This document shows positions 1 through 6,951 of a DNA stretch of 19,977 bases, piece after piece. Position 1 is the stretch's first letter. The number at the start of each line of letters is the position of its first letter. The position numbers and the translations under genes were made by a program. The notes under the pieces were generated by a model, which ran no database searches, was not told where the DNA came from, and saw nothing but the letters and a program-made list of their open reading frames with translations. Source of the DNA: JBDHTS01 sp044220535 (GTDB taxonomy: Bacteria; Pseudomonadota; Alphaproteobacteria; Micavibrionales; Micavibrionaceae); assembly GCA_044220535.1 (NCBI GenBank), contig JBGAQU010000049.1, forward strand, positions 1-19,977. Direction: 5' to 3'.

Positions 1-407
1 TTACAGCGCAGGATCGTGTGCAGGCCCGTGAACGGTTTGAAGCGATCCAGAAATTTTCCAAAGTTCTGTCCGCCAGCTACGATATCCGCGCGGCAGCCGT
101 TGAAAACACGCCCGAGCTGACCGAGGCAGGGCAGGTTATGCTGACCACGCCGGTCGAGGTTAAGGTGGATGCTTTGGACGATCTGGATTTCTACAATTTT
201 GTCTATCTGATCCAGAATGCTTTCCCGGGATATGGTGGTATTACATCCCTGGATGTTACCCGGGTTAAGGAGCTGGATGATGTCACTTTAAGGCAGATTG
301 GCAGCCGCAATCCCGCACCGATGGTGATGGGGCAAATCAGGTTCACATGGAAAACCATCGTGCCGCAAAAACAACTGGCGGGCGCTACGCCGGGGGCAGG
401 TATGTGA
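1..407 (+). CDS. C-terminal part of a PilO/GspM-like pilus assembly protein (5' end outside window)
   Basis: The reading frame is open from the first bases (codons start at position 3) and ends with TGA at 405-407, so the gene begins upstream of the window. The visible 134 residues start with a charged helix (RERFEAIQKFSKVL). Alternating strand and helix segments follow, including VMLTTPVEVKVDALDDLDFY and an aromatic helix FVYLIQNAFPGYGG. This layout fits the periplasmic ferredoxin-like domain of PilO/GspM inner-membrane platform proteins, but no family-specific motif is visible, so the assignment is inference from fold pattern and neighbours. The next gene starts inside the stop codon (TGATG), which implies translational coupling in one pilus operon. 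No membrane segment is present in the visible part; in PilO/GspM proteins it would lie at the missing N-terminus. Confidence 0.55.
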   Translation, partial: TAQDRVQARERFEAIQKFSKVLSASYDIRAAAVENTPELTEAGQVMLTTPVEVKVDALDDLDFYNFVYLIQNAFPGYGGITSLDVTRVKELDDVTLRQIGSRNPAPMVMGQIRFTWKTIVPQKQLAGATPGAGM

Positions 408-1051
408 TGAAACATCATTCCGGTCAAAAAATGAAATTCGTTCTCCTATGCTCCGCATTCATTCTGATGTCCGTTGCCGCCAACGCGCAGGAACCTGTAA
501 AGGCAATCCCCGTGCCCGCGTCGTCTGAAGCGCCGATACTCAGCCAGCCTGCCGCAGTGCCCGGCGCAGACAGCAGCCAATCCCAAGGCATGGAAGGTCA
601 GTGGGATGCGAATTCTGCCAGCGCTCTGGATAGATCTTTAAGGGCGCATATTGCCACGGCACCGCCTTCGGTAAAACCAGAGGATCTGAAAACGCTTTTG
701 TTCACGGCCTGGCAGTATGCCTTGCTTCTTGAAGCTAAAACCTATATCTCCACGCGTCCGCCTTCAGCCAGCGAGCTTAACGGTAACGGGCAAACTCCAA
801 CCGGTCCTCGTGAAATAAGCCTGGGCGGTATTTCTTTCGTCAGCACTAAAAGCTGGACCGTATGGCTGAACAGCCAGCGCATCAAACCGGACGCCATTCC
901 AAAAGAGGTTATGGATATCAAGGTCAGCGAAGATCATGTCGATCTGAAATGGTTTGATGCATCGACCAACCTGATTTTCCCGATCCGGTTACGCCCGCAC
1001 CAGCGGTTTAATCTGGACGACCGTATCTTCCTGCCCGGTACGGGGACCTGA
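407..1051 (+). CDS. Secreted GspB/MshK/PilP-like pilus biogenesis protein
   Basis: This 214-residue protein has a Sec signal peptide: hydrophobic core FVLLCSAFILMSVA after MK, with likely cleavage after ANA at residue 27. A Pro/Ser/Ala-rich linker follows (about residues 30-70). The C-terminal beta-rich domain contains LGGISFVSTKSWTVWLN, then RI.P and a VDLKWFD segment, then FPIRLRPHQRF. A 'WTVWLN..RI.P' strand followed by an 'LKW' strand resembles the small periplasmic domain of GspB, MshK or PilP/GspC proteins, which link the inner-membrane platform to the secretin. That is pattern resemblance, not a proven homology. The start ATG at 407 overlaps the upstream stop codon. An alternative ATG at 431 gives a more typical signal peptide. 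The gene lies between a PilO-like gene and an ABC ATPase. Confidence 0.6.
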   Translation: MKHHSGQKMKFVLLCSAFILMSVAANAQEPVKAIPVPASSEAPILSQPAAVPGADSSQSQGMEGQWDANSASALDRSLRAHIATAPPSVKPEDLKTLLFTAWQYALLLEAKTYISTRPPSASELNGNGQTPTGPREISLGGISFVSTKSWTVWLNSQRIKPDAIPKEVMDIKVSEDHVDLKWFDASTNLIFPIRLRPHQRFNLDDRIFLPGTGT

Positions 1052-1056
1052 TCGTT

Positions 1057-1119
1057 ATGCAGTCTCCCGCTTCCCCTTTCCTGGACTTCAGGGATGTTTC
1101 CATTCGTTACGGAAAATAA
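1057..1119 (+). other. Severed 5' coding segment of the ABC ATPase, ending in an in-frame TAA
   Basis: An ATG at 1057, five bases after the previous stop codon, opens a frame of 20 codons (MQSPASPFLDFRDVSIRYGK) that ends at TAA 1117-1119. It is in the same frame as the ATPase that continues directly after it. The peptide is the expected first beta-strand of an ABC ATPase, and RYG carries the A-loop tyrosine that stacks on the ATP adenine. The segment therefore looks like the true N-terminus cut off by one nonsense codon, for example CAA to TAA. A sequencing error is equally possible. Confidence 0.7.
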
Positions 1120-1125
1120 CAGGTT

Positions 1126-1809
1126 GTGTTCAATGTGTCCATGTCGGTTTCCAAAGGGTCGACGTTCGGCCTGATGGGGTTGAACGGGGCAGGGAAGACG
1201 ACCCTGATCAAGGCCTTGCTGGGTTTGCGTGAAATGGAGTCGGGTGAAATCCTGCTTGATGGTAAGGACAGCAGTATCGCCGCCACGCGCCAGGATCTGG
1301 CCTATCTGCCGGAACGGTTTGATCCGCCCTGGTTCCTGAAATGTGATGAATTCATTCGTTTTTCCATGAATCTTTATGGCCAGGCATTCAATCGTGACGC
1401 CATGGAAAACATGGCCGTGCGCCTGAAACTCGATCCCAAAGTACTTGGCAACCGCATGAGCACCTATTCCAAAGGTATGCGCCAAAAGGCCGGGTTGATG
1501 GCCACCGTTCTGACGGGCTGTAACTTGCTGGTTCTGGATGAGCCGATGAGCGGCCTGGATCCCAGCGCGCGCGCCGCGGTAAAGGATGTGCTGATCGATA
1601 TGAAAGCGCAGGGGCGCACGATCTTTTTCAGTTCCCATATATTGGGTGATATGGACGAAATCTGTGATTCCGTATCCATCATCAACCAGGGTAAGAAAAT
1701 ATTCGACGGAACTCCGGCGGGTGTAAAGGCGCAGGGTGGCAGCGACAGTCTGGAGCGGGCGTTCCTTGCTCTTATTGAAACTGACCGGCCTCTTTACGAC
1801 GCTGTCTGA
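1126..1809 (+). CDS. ABC transporter ATP-binding protein, N-terminus interrupted by a stop codon (PilH-like context)
   Basis: The ATPase energises a transporter of the ABC-2 class. Visible motifs are Walker A GLNGAGKTT, the Q-loop region (DLAYLPERFDPPWF), the signature YSKGMRQK, Walker B LLVLDEP, the D-loop SGLDP and the switch histidine SSH. The remaining open frame, 227 residues from GTG 1126, lacks the first strand and the A-loop tyrosine. Those are encoded upstream at 1057-1119 and cut off by TAA. GGAAAA at 1111-1116 could act as a weak ribosome site for a restart at GTG 1126. No permease is adjacent. The only permease gene in the window is at 9083, beyond the pilus genes, and is the likely partner. 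The neighbourhood recalls PilH of the Myxococcus PilGHI exporter. Whether a working protein is made is open. Confidence 0.8.
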   Translation: MFNVSMSVSKGSTFGLMGLNGAGKTTLIKALLGLREMESGEILLDGKDSSIAATRQDLAYLPERFDPPWFLKCDEFIRFSMNLYGQAFNRDAMENMAVRLKLDPKVLGNRMSTYSKGMRQKAGLMATVLTGCNLLVLDEPMSGLDPSARAAVKDVLIDMKAQGRTIFFSSHILGDMDEICDSVSIINQGKKIFDGTPAGVKAQGGSDSLERAFLALIETDRPLYDAV

Positions 1810-1840
1810 TTGCAATCTTTTTGGCAGTTAAGGGATTCAC

Positions 1841-1870
1841 TTGCATTCCGAATTCTGCTAAATTCTTAAT
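1841..1870 (+). promoter_or_regulatory. Weak candidate sigma70 promoter for the TPR gene and downstream pilus genes
   Basis: The 109-base gap before the TPR gene holds TTGCAT (1841-1846) and CTTAAT (1865-1870) with an 18-base spacer, in an AT-rich stretch. Matches to consensus are partial, so this is a suggestion only. Confidence 0.25.
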
Positions 1871-1918
1871 AGCTATAGACCTCCGTCTTTCAAAAGCTCA
1901 ATACAAGGATTGAATAAC

Positions 1919-3583
1919 ATGGTGTCGGACGATAAAGACCGCGACATTTCAGGCCGTAAGGACAAACTGGAGATCCAGGCGGATCAATTGAACGATGACC
2001 TGTCTTACGACAGTGATGCCGCTTCCGATATTGAGCAAGAGCTTGAGCGTGCCTTGGCTGACAGTGAAGAAGGCGAGGCAACGGAAGAAATTGATTTTAA
2101 CGTGACGAAAGAAAAGAAACCCGGTTCGGTGGGTAAGTTTATCGCGCCTGTTCTGGTCCTGGCTATTGCCGCCGGTGCTGCCGGATATATCGTCATGCAT
2201 CCTGAGATTATCAATCGCGAAAGCTGGGGGTTGTCCGCTCCGCTTGCATCTGGAGCTGCACCCGCACCCGCGGAATCCGGTGATATTAAACTTGCGCAGG
2301 CCGACTTATCTGAAGCATTGCCTCAGCCAACTGCCACGCAGAATGAGGTTGCGCCTGCATCCGGCGCCGCGGAAGCGACGCCCCCGGTTGATCCGATCGC
2401 TCCTGTGTCGTCCGCGGCCGAAGAGTCTTCGGCTGCTCCGGCTCCTGATGCCGCTGCTCAGCAGGCGTCTCCTGCGGAAACGCCCCATACTGATGCGGCC
2501 GCTGCGATCCCTTCGGCGGCTGCGCCTGTTGCTGAAGCTTCGGTCGTGCCTCCTGCATCTGAATCGCCGGTTGTGGCAACGCCTTCGGCGCCTGCAACCG
2601 AACCTGAAAAAACTGCTGCTGCCGCCACAGAGCCTACCAAAGGTGAAATCAAGCTTGTGCAGGCCGAAACACCTGCTGCGCCGCCTGCCTTATCCGCTCC
2701 TCCTGATGCTTCGGCCAAGCTTGCGGCGCCTGTGGCTGATGCCGCGCCCCCCGATCCTGGCAAGCTGAAGGATGTTACGCCGCCGCCTATTTCTCCGACG
2801 CGGGGCGCGAAAACGGATGCATCTTCTCCGCCACCCATTGTGCCGCCTGTGGCTGAAAGGCCTGTCAAGGCTTCGGATGCTTATTACGATTCCAGTGCCG
2901 GGATTCCTTCGGGTAAGGTCGGTGCGACCGCGGGGCCGCGCAAGGTTGATCCTAATATCGAGCCCGGTCAAAAATTTGTTGTTGTCAGCGGCGTGCGGAA
3001 CGCCAATGATTCCGAGTCCATGATCGTTGCCGCCGGGCGCGCCCTGAAGCTGGGCCGCTATGATGCCGCGCTTGATATGTACGATACGCTGTATGCGAAA
3101 AACAAACGTGACCCGCGTATTCTGATGGGGCGTGCCGTTGCCCAGCAAAATCTTGGCAAAGATGACGCCGCTATCAGCAGTTATCGCGAATTGCTGGATC
3201 TTGATCCGGACGCTACCGATGCGCTCGCCAACATGCTGGGTCTTTTGAAAAAGCAGGAACCCGCGACCGCCCTGCAGCGCATGATGGATATGGCGAAACG
3301 TTATCCGACGAATGCCGGTCTTGCCGCACAAATCGGTATCGCACAGGGTGAAATGGGTAATTATGCCGAAGCCGTTCGTTACCTGAACATGGCTGCGACA
3401 CTGGATCCGTCAAACCCGCAGCATCCTTTCAACATGGCCGTCTTGGCGGATCGTCAGGGTGATACTGCGAACGCCATCAAGTTTTATGAGCAGGCCCTTC
3501 AGGCTAACGCTATAAACGGGGATCATTCGTCCGTTCCCAAGGAAGTCATCTACGACCGGCTGTCCACCTTGCGCGGACAGTAG
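1919..3583 (+). CDS. Membrane-anchored TPR protein of the pilus locus (MshN-like architecture)
   Basis: The protein has 554 residues. An acidic cytoplasmic N-terminus (1-70) is followed by one membrane helix (about 71-93, VGKFIAPVLVLAIAAGAAGY). A very long Ala/Pro/Glu/Ser linker (about 105-340) leads to a C-terminal domain of tetratricopeptide-like helices from about residue 370 (AAGRALKLGRYDAALDMYD, LGKDDAAISSYRELLDLDP, MGNYAEAVRYLNMAATLDPS, QGDTANAIKFYEQAL). MshN of the MSHA pilus system has the same order of anchor, linker and TPRs, where it assists pilus assembly. The match here is architectural. The linker contains two copies of a G-[DE]-IKL-x-QA motif. ATG 1919 is chosen because AAGGA (1905-1909) lies nine bases upstream; a TTG at 1910 would leave no spacing. 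The prepilin peptidase follows after 18 bases. Confidence 0.75.
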   Translation: MVSDDKDRDISGRKDKLEIQADQLNDDLSYDSDAASDIEQELERALADSEEGEATEEIDFNVTKEKKPGSVGKFIAPVLVLAIAAGAAGYIVMHPEIINRESWGLSAPLASGAAPAPAESGDIKLAQADLSEALPQPTATQNEVAPASGAAEATPPVDPIAPVSSAAEESSAAPAPDAAAQQASPAETPHTDAAAAIPSAAAPVAEASVVPPASESPVVATPSAPATEPEKTAAAATEPTKGEIKLVQAETPAAPPALSAPPDASAKLAAPVADAAPPDPGKLKDVTPPPISPTRGAKTDASSPPPIVPPVAERPVKASDAYYDSSAGIPSGKVGATAGPRKVDPNIEPGQKFVVVSGVRNANDSESMIVAAGRALKLGRYDAALDMYDTLYAKNKRDPRILMGRAVAQQNLGKDDAAISSYRELLDLDPDATDALANMLGLLKKQEPATALQRMMDMAKRYPTNAGLAAQIGIAQGEMGNYAEAVRYLNMAATLDPSNPQHPFNMAVLADRQGDTANAIKFYEQALQANAINGDHSSVPKEVIYDRLSTLRGQ

Positions 3584-3601
3584 GCGGACAGCGCCATCCT
3601 G

Positions 3602-4444
3602 ATGGATACGATATTCTGGATCGGGCTTGTTTTCGCGGCTTGCCTCGGGCTGGTCTTTGGCAGCTTTGCGACGGCGATGGCCAGCCGTATCCCTGAAGGC
3701 GTTTCATGGAGCTTTTATAAAAAAAACAACGGGCAAGGGGATGGCGTCGCCATGTCCCGGTCCGCCTGTCCGCATTGTGGCCGGGTTTTGAGCGCCATCG
3801 ATTTGGTCCCGCTGTTTTCATGGATATGCCTGGGCGGACGCTGCCGCACGTGCCGTGCGCCGATCGGATGGTCTTATCCGTTAACCGAGGCTTTGGCGAG
3901 TGTCGCATGTATCGGCGTATTTCTTGTTTATGGCCTGACCGCCGCCTCACTTGGGATTATGCTGGCGGTTCCGTTTCTGGTTGCGTTGCTTGTGATCGAT
4001 CTGCGTCATTTCCTCCTGCCGGACAGCCTGAATCTTATACTCAGTATATTAGGGTTTGTTTTGCTGTTGACGGGATATACGCCATGGCTATTGGATGGTG
4101 CATTGCCATCAAAACTGATTCAGGGTTTGGCGGGCGCCGCGATTTTTTCAGTTTCATCATGGCTGATCGGGGCCGCCATGAAAAAAATCCTGAAAAAAGA
4201 AGCGTTGGGATTCGGGGACGTTAAATTTTTTGCCGTCGCCGGACTATGGCTGGGGCCAGGGGCCTTGCCGTTGTTCCTTATGTTTTCCGGCGTTTTTGGC
4301 GTTATAATTGGAAGTGTTTACCGAATATTAACGAAAGAAACGTATTTTCCATTTGGTCCTGCATTGATTGTGGCGTTCTATGGGCTTATTCTGTTTTCTG
4401 AGACGTTCCGTCATGTCTTTCCTTCTCTTTATGGGTTATCCTGA
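3602..4444 (+). CDS. pilD: Prepilin peptidase / N-methyltransferase
   Basis: This 280-residue inner-membrane aspartyl protease cleaves the short leader of type IV prepilins and methylates the new N-terminal phenylalanine. The N-terminal domain is complete: a membrane helix with LGLVFGSFATAMASRIP, then two zinc-type cysteine pairs (C56/C59 in CPHC, C81/C84 in CRTC). These are followed by the multi-helix peptidase domain with D133 in VIDLRHFLLPD and D206 in the GFGD motif, the two expected catalytic aspartates. Length and layout match bifunctional PilD/GspO rather than the short TadV form. Its likely substrate in this window is the pilin encoded at 12378. The gene sits between the TPR protein and pilT on the same strand. 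Confidence 0.93.
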   Translation: MDTIFWIGLVFAACLGLVFGSFATAMASRIPEGVSWSFYKKNNGQGDGVAMSRSACPHCGRVLSAIDLVPLFSWICLGGRCRTCRAPIGWSYPLTEALASVACIGVFLVYGLTAASLGIMLAVPFLVALLVIDLRHFLLPDSLNLILSILGFVLLLTGYTPWLLDGALPSKLIQGLAGAAIFSVSSWLIGAAMKKILKKEALGFGDVKFFAVAGLWLGPGALPLFLMFSGVFGVIIGSVYRILTKETYFPFGPALIVAFYGLILFSETFRHVFPSLYGLS

Positions 4445-4512
4445 CCCTCCTGTTTACCTTCCGTTTTCTTTTTTGCGTTACAACTAGATAACGATCCTTT
4501 TGGAGGCCCGCC

Positions 4513-5703
4513 TTGGACATTACACAGCTTCTGGCTTTTTCGATGCAAAACAACGCATCGGACCTGCATTTAAGCCCGCTGAATCAGCCCATTATCCGGG
4601 CCAGCGGTGATTTGAAGCGCATCAAGACAGATCCACTGTCCAGTGAGGACATCCGCGCCATGATCTATTCGGTCATGACGGAAGACCAGCGCGCCGATTT
4701 TGAACGGGAGATGGAGCTTGACTTCGCTATTGCTTTCGGCGACAAGGCCCGTTTCCGCGTGAACGCCTTTACCACCCGTACCGGCACATCGGCTGTGTTC
4801 CGGACGATTCCATCCTTGATCCCGACTATGGAAGAGCTTGAACTTCCGCCTGTTATGCGCCGCTTTGCCGAGCTTGAAAAAGGCCTGGTGCTGGTGACGG
4901 GTCCGACCGGCTCGGGTAAGTCGACAACGCTGGCCTCGATGATCAATTATATCAACGAACATGAAGCGCAAAACATCATCACCATCGAAGATCCGGTCGA
5001 ATTCTTTCACAGTTCGAAGAAAAGCCTGATCCGCCACCGCGAGGTCGGGGTTGATACCAAATCCTTCGCCCGTGCCTTGCGCAGTTCGCTGCGGGAAGAT
5101 CCGGATGTGATTCTGGTGGGTGAGATGCGGGACTATGAAACCATCGCCCTTGCATTGACGGCCGCCGAAACGGGCCACCTTGTGTTTGGAACCCTTCACT
5201 CCAACAGCGCTGCCAAGACCGTTGACCGTATTATTGACGTGTTCCCGACAGGCGATAAGGAAATGGTGCGCGCCATGCTGGCCAGTTCGCTGCAAGGTGT
5301 TGTCGCGCAGACGCTGCTTAAAAAAGTCGGCGGCGGTCGTGTCGGCGCGTTTGAAATTCTGGTCGGCACCAATGCCGTCCGTAACCTGATCCGCGAAAAC
5401 CAGGTTGCGCAGCTTTATTCCATGATTCAGACCGGTTCGCGCTATGGCATGATCACGCTCGAAGATTCCGTGAATGGCCTTGTGGAGCAAGGCACTATTG
5501 ACAAAGAAGAAGCGCGCCGCGCCCTGATGCGTGCCACCGATGAAGAAGGCGGTGGCAGTGAAGGCGTTGCCTCTGCGGCTCTGGGTGGCGGCAAGATGGC
5601 CGGTAAAAATATGAAGGAAAAAGACAAGGAAAAGATCGCGCGCATTGCAGCCGCAGCTGCCGCGACCGATAAATCCGGTGATGATGAGGGATATGCGTTT
5701 TGA
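4513..5703 (+). CDS. pilT: Type IV pilus retraction ATPase PilT
   Basis: PilT is the hexameric cytoplasmic ATPase that drives pilus retraction. The 396-residue product starts with the PilT N-terminus (DITQLLAFSMQNNASDLHLS). It carries Walker A GPTGSGKST (130-138), an Asp box (IITIEDPVEF), Walker B VILVGEMRD with E204, a His box (GHLVFGTLHSNSA) and the PilT-specific AIRNLIRE-type motif NAVRNLIRE (287-295), needed for retraction in known PilTs. The start is TTG 4513: TGGAGG lies at 4501-4506 and the conserved N-terminus begins there. About 50 extra residues at the C-terminus (345-396) are Gly/Ala/Lys rich and low in complexity. The stop codon overlaps the start of pilU. Confidence 0.95.
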   Translation: MDITQLLAFSMQNNASDLHLSPLNQPIIRASGDLKRIKTDPLSSEDIRAMIYSVMTEDQRADFEREMELDFAIAFGDKARFRVNAFTTRTGTSAVFRTIPSLIPTMEELELPPVMRRFAELEKGLVLVTGPTGSGKSTTLASMINYINEHEAQNIITIEDPVEFFHSSKKSLIRHREVGVDTKSFARALRSSLREDPDVILVGEMRDYETIALALTAAETGHLVFGTLHSNSAAKTVDRIIDVFPTGDKEMVRAMLASSLQGVVAQTLLKKVGGGRVGAFEILVGTNAVRNLIRENQVAQLYSMIQTGSRYGMITLEDSVNGLVEQGTIDKEEARRALMRATDEEGGGSEGVASAALGGGKMAGKNMKEKDKEKIARIAAAAAATDKSGDDEGYAF

Positions 5704-6833
5704 GTGCTCCTGCTGTTCTTGAATATCTGAATGCAATGAATGTCAGAAAAGCGAGTGACCTTTATCTGACAGTCGGCTTCCCACCTGCGATCCGTACAGA
5801 AGGTATCGTGGAGAAGATTCGCGAACAACCGATGACGGTCGATGAGGTCAATGAAATCCTGTCCGCAATCCTGACCAACAGGCAGAGACGGGAATTTGAA
5901 ACATCGCTTGAGCTGAATACATCCCTTGACGTCGGGCGGTTTGGCCGCTTCCGTGTCAACTGTTTGCGGCAACGTCAGTTTCCGGCACTGGTTATCCGGC
6001 GTATTATTTCCACGATCCCGAGTTTCAGCGATCTGAACCTGCCTGCGGCGCTGGAAAAGCTGGCGATAGAGAAAAGGGGCTTTATTCTTGTTACCGGCAT
6101 GACCGGTTCGGGCAAGTCCACGACGCTGGCCGCGATGATCGACCATCGCAACCGTACCGAATACGGACATATCATTACAATTGAAGATCCGATCGAATAT
6201 TTTCACGAGCATCGCCAGTCCATTATCACGCAGCGTGAAGTGGGCGTTGATACGGAATCCTATGCGCTGGCCCTGAAAAACTCCCTGCGCCAGCGTCCGG
6301 ACGTAATTTTGGTGGGTGAGATTCGCGACCGGGAAGTTATGGAGCAGGCATTAACCGCTGCGGAAACGGGGCATTTGTGCCTTGCGACACTGCATACCAC
6401 CAATGCCTATCAATCCATCGAGCGGATCGTAAACTTCTTCCCTGAGGATCAGCAGCATCAGATTCGCCTGAATCTCAGCATGAACCTTAAGGCCATCGTT
6501 TCACAGCGTCTGGTGCCAAGCAAAGAGGGCGGGCTGACCATTGCGGTTGAGATTCTTCTGAATCAGGGGCTTGTGCGTGAATTGATCCTTAAAGGTGAGA
6601 TCAACAAGATTCGTGATGTTATGGAACAGAATGTGCAGATGGGTATGTGCACCTTCGACCAATCTTTCCTCAATATGTATAAAAGCGGCCTGATCGATGA
6701 AGAAACGGCGATTTCCAACGCCGATCAGCCGGGCGATATGCGTATCCGTATCCAGCAGGTGAAGCTAGGCGGCAAGGAAGGGCGTCAGGCTTTATCCGGT
6801 CTGGATACATCAAGACTGAAAGTTTCGGATTAG
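5700..6833 (+). CDS. pilU: Type IV pilus accessory retraction ATPase PilU
   Basis: PilU is a PilT paralogue that works together with PilT in pilus retraction. The 377-residue protein has Walker A GMTGSGKST (133-141), an Asp box (HIITIEDPIEY), Walker B VILVGEIRD with E207 and a His box (GHLCLATLHTTNA). Features typical of PilU rather than PilT are GMTGSGKSTTLAAMIDHRN, QSIITQREVGVDT, the stretch LNLSMNLKAIVSQRLVP, and the C-terminal MCTFDQSFLNMYKSGLIDEE followed by an 'NADQPGDMR' tail. The start is TTG 5700, overlapping the pilT stop (TTGA) with GAGGGA a few bases upstream, so translation is probably coupled. ATG 5736 is the alternative but would remove the conserved first helix. Confidence 0.93.
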   Translation: MSAPAVLEYLNAMNVRKASDLYLTVGFPPAIRTEGIVEKIREQPMTVDEVNEILSAILTNRQRREFETSLELNTSLDVGRFGRFRVNCLRQRQFPALVIRRIISTIPSFSDLNLPAALEKLAIEKRGFILVTGMTGSGKSTTLAAMIDHRNRTEYGHIITIEDPIEYFHEHRQSIITQREVGVDTESYALALKNSLRQRPDVILVGEIRDREVMEQALTAAETGHLCLATLHTTNAYQSIERIVNFFPEDQQHQIRLNLSMNLKAIVSQRLVPSKEGGLTIAVEILLNQGLVRELILKGEINKIRDVMEQNVQMGMCTFDQSFLNMYKSGLIDEETAISNADQPGDMRIRIQQVKLGGKEGRQALSGLDTSRLKVSD

Positions 6834-6951
6834 TTCCATCTGTCCTTTTTTTGCCTTTTTCATCCATCTTTCATGTGATATATCTGTTATGTACACTGAG
6901 TCGTATTCACGGCTCGGATTCTTAACCCCTCTCAGGGATTTTTTCATAGCC

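Noticed and set aside
2166..2768. A 200-codon plus-strand frame inside the TPR gene
   Set aside because: It is a Leu/Arg/Pro-rich shadow of the repetitive Ala/Pro linker coding sequence and has no ribosome site.
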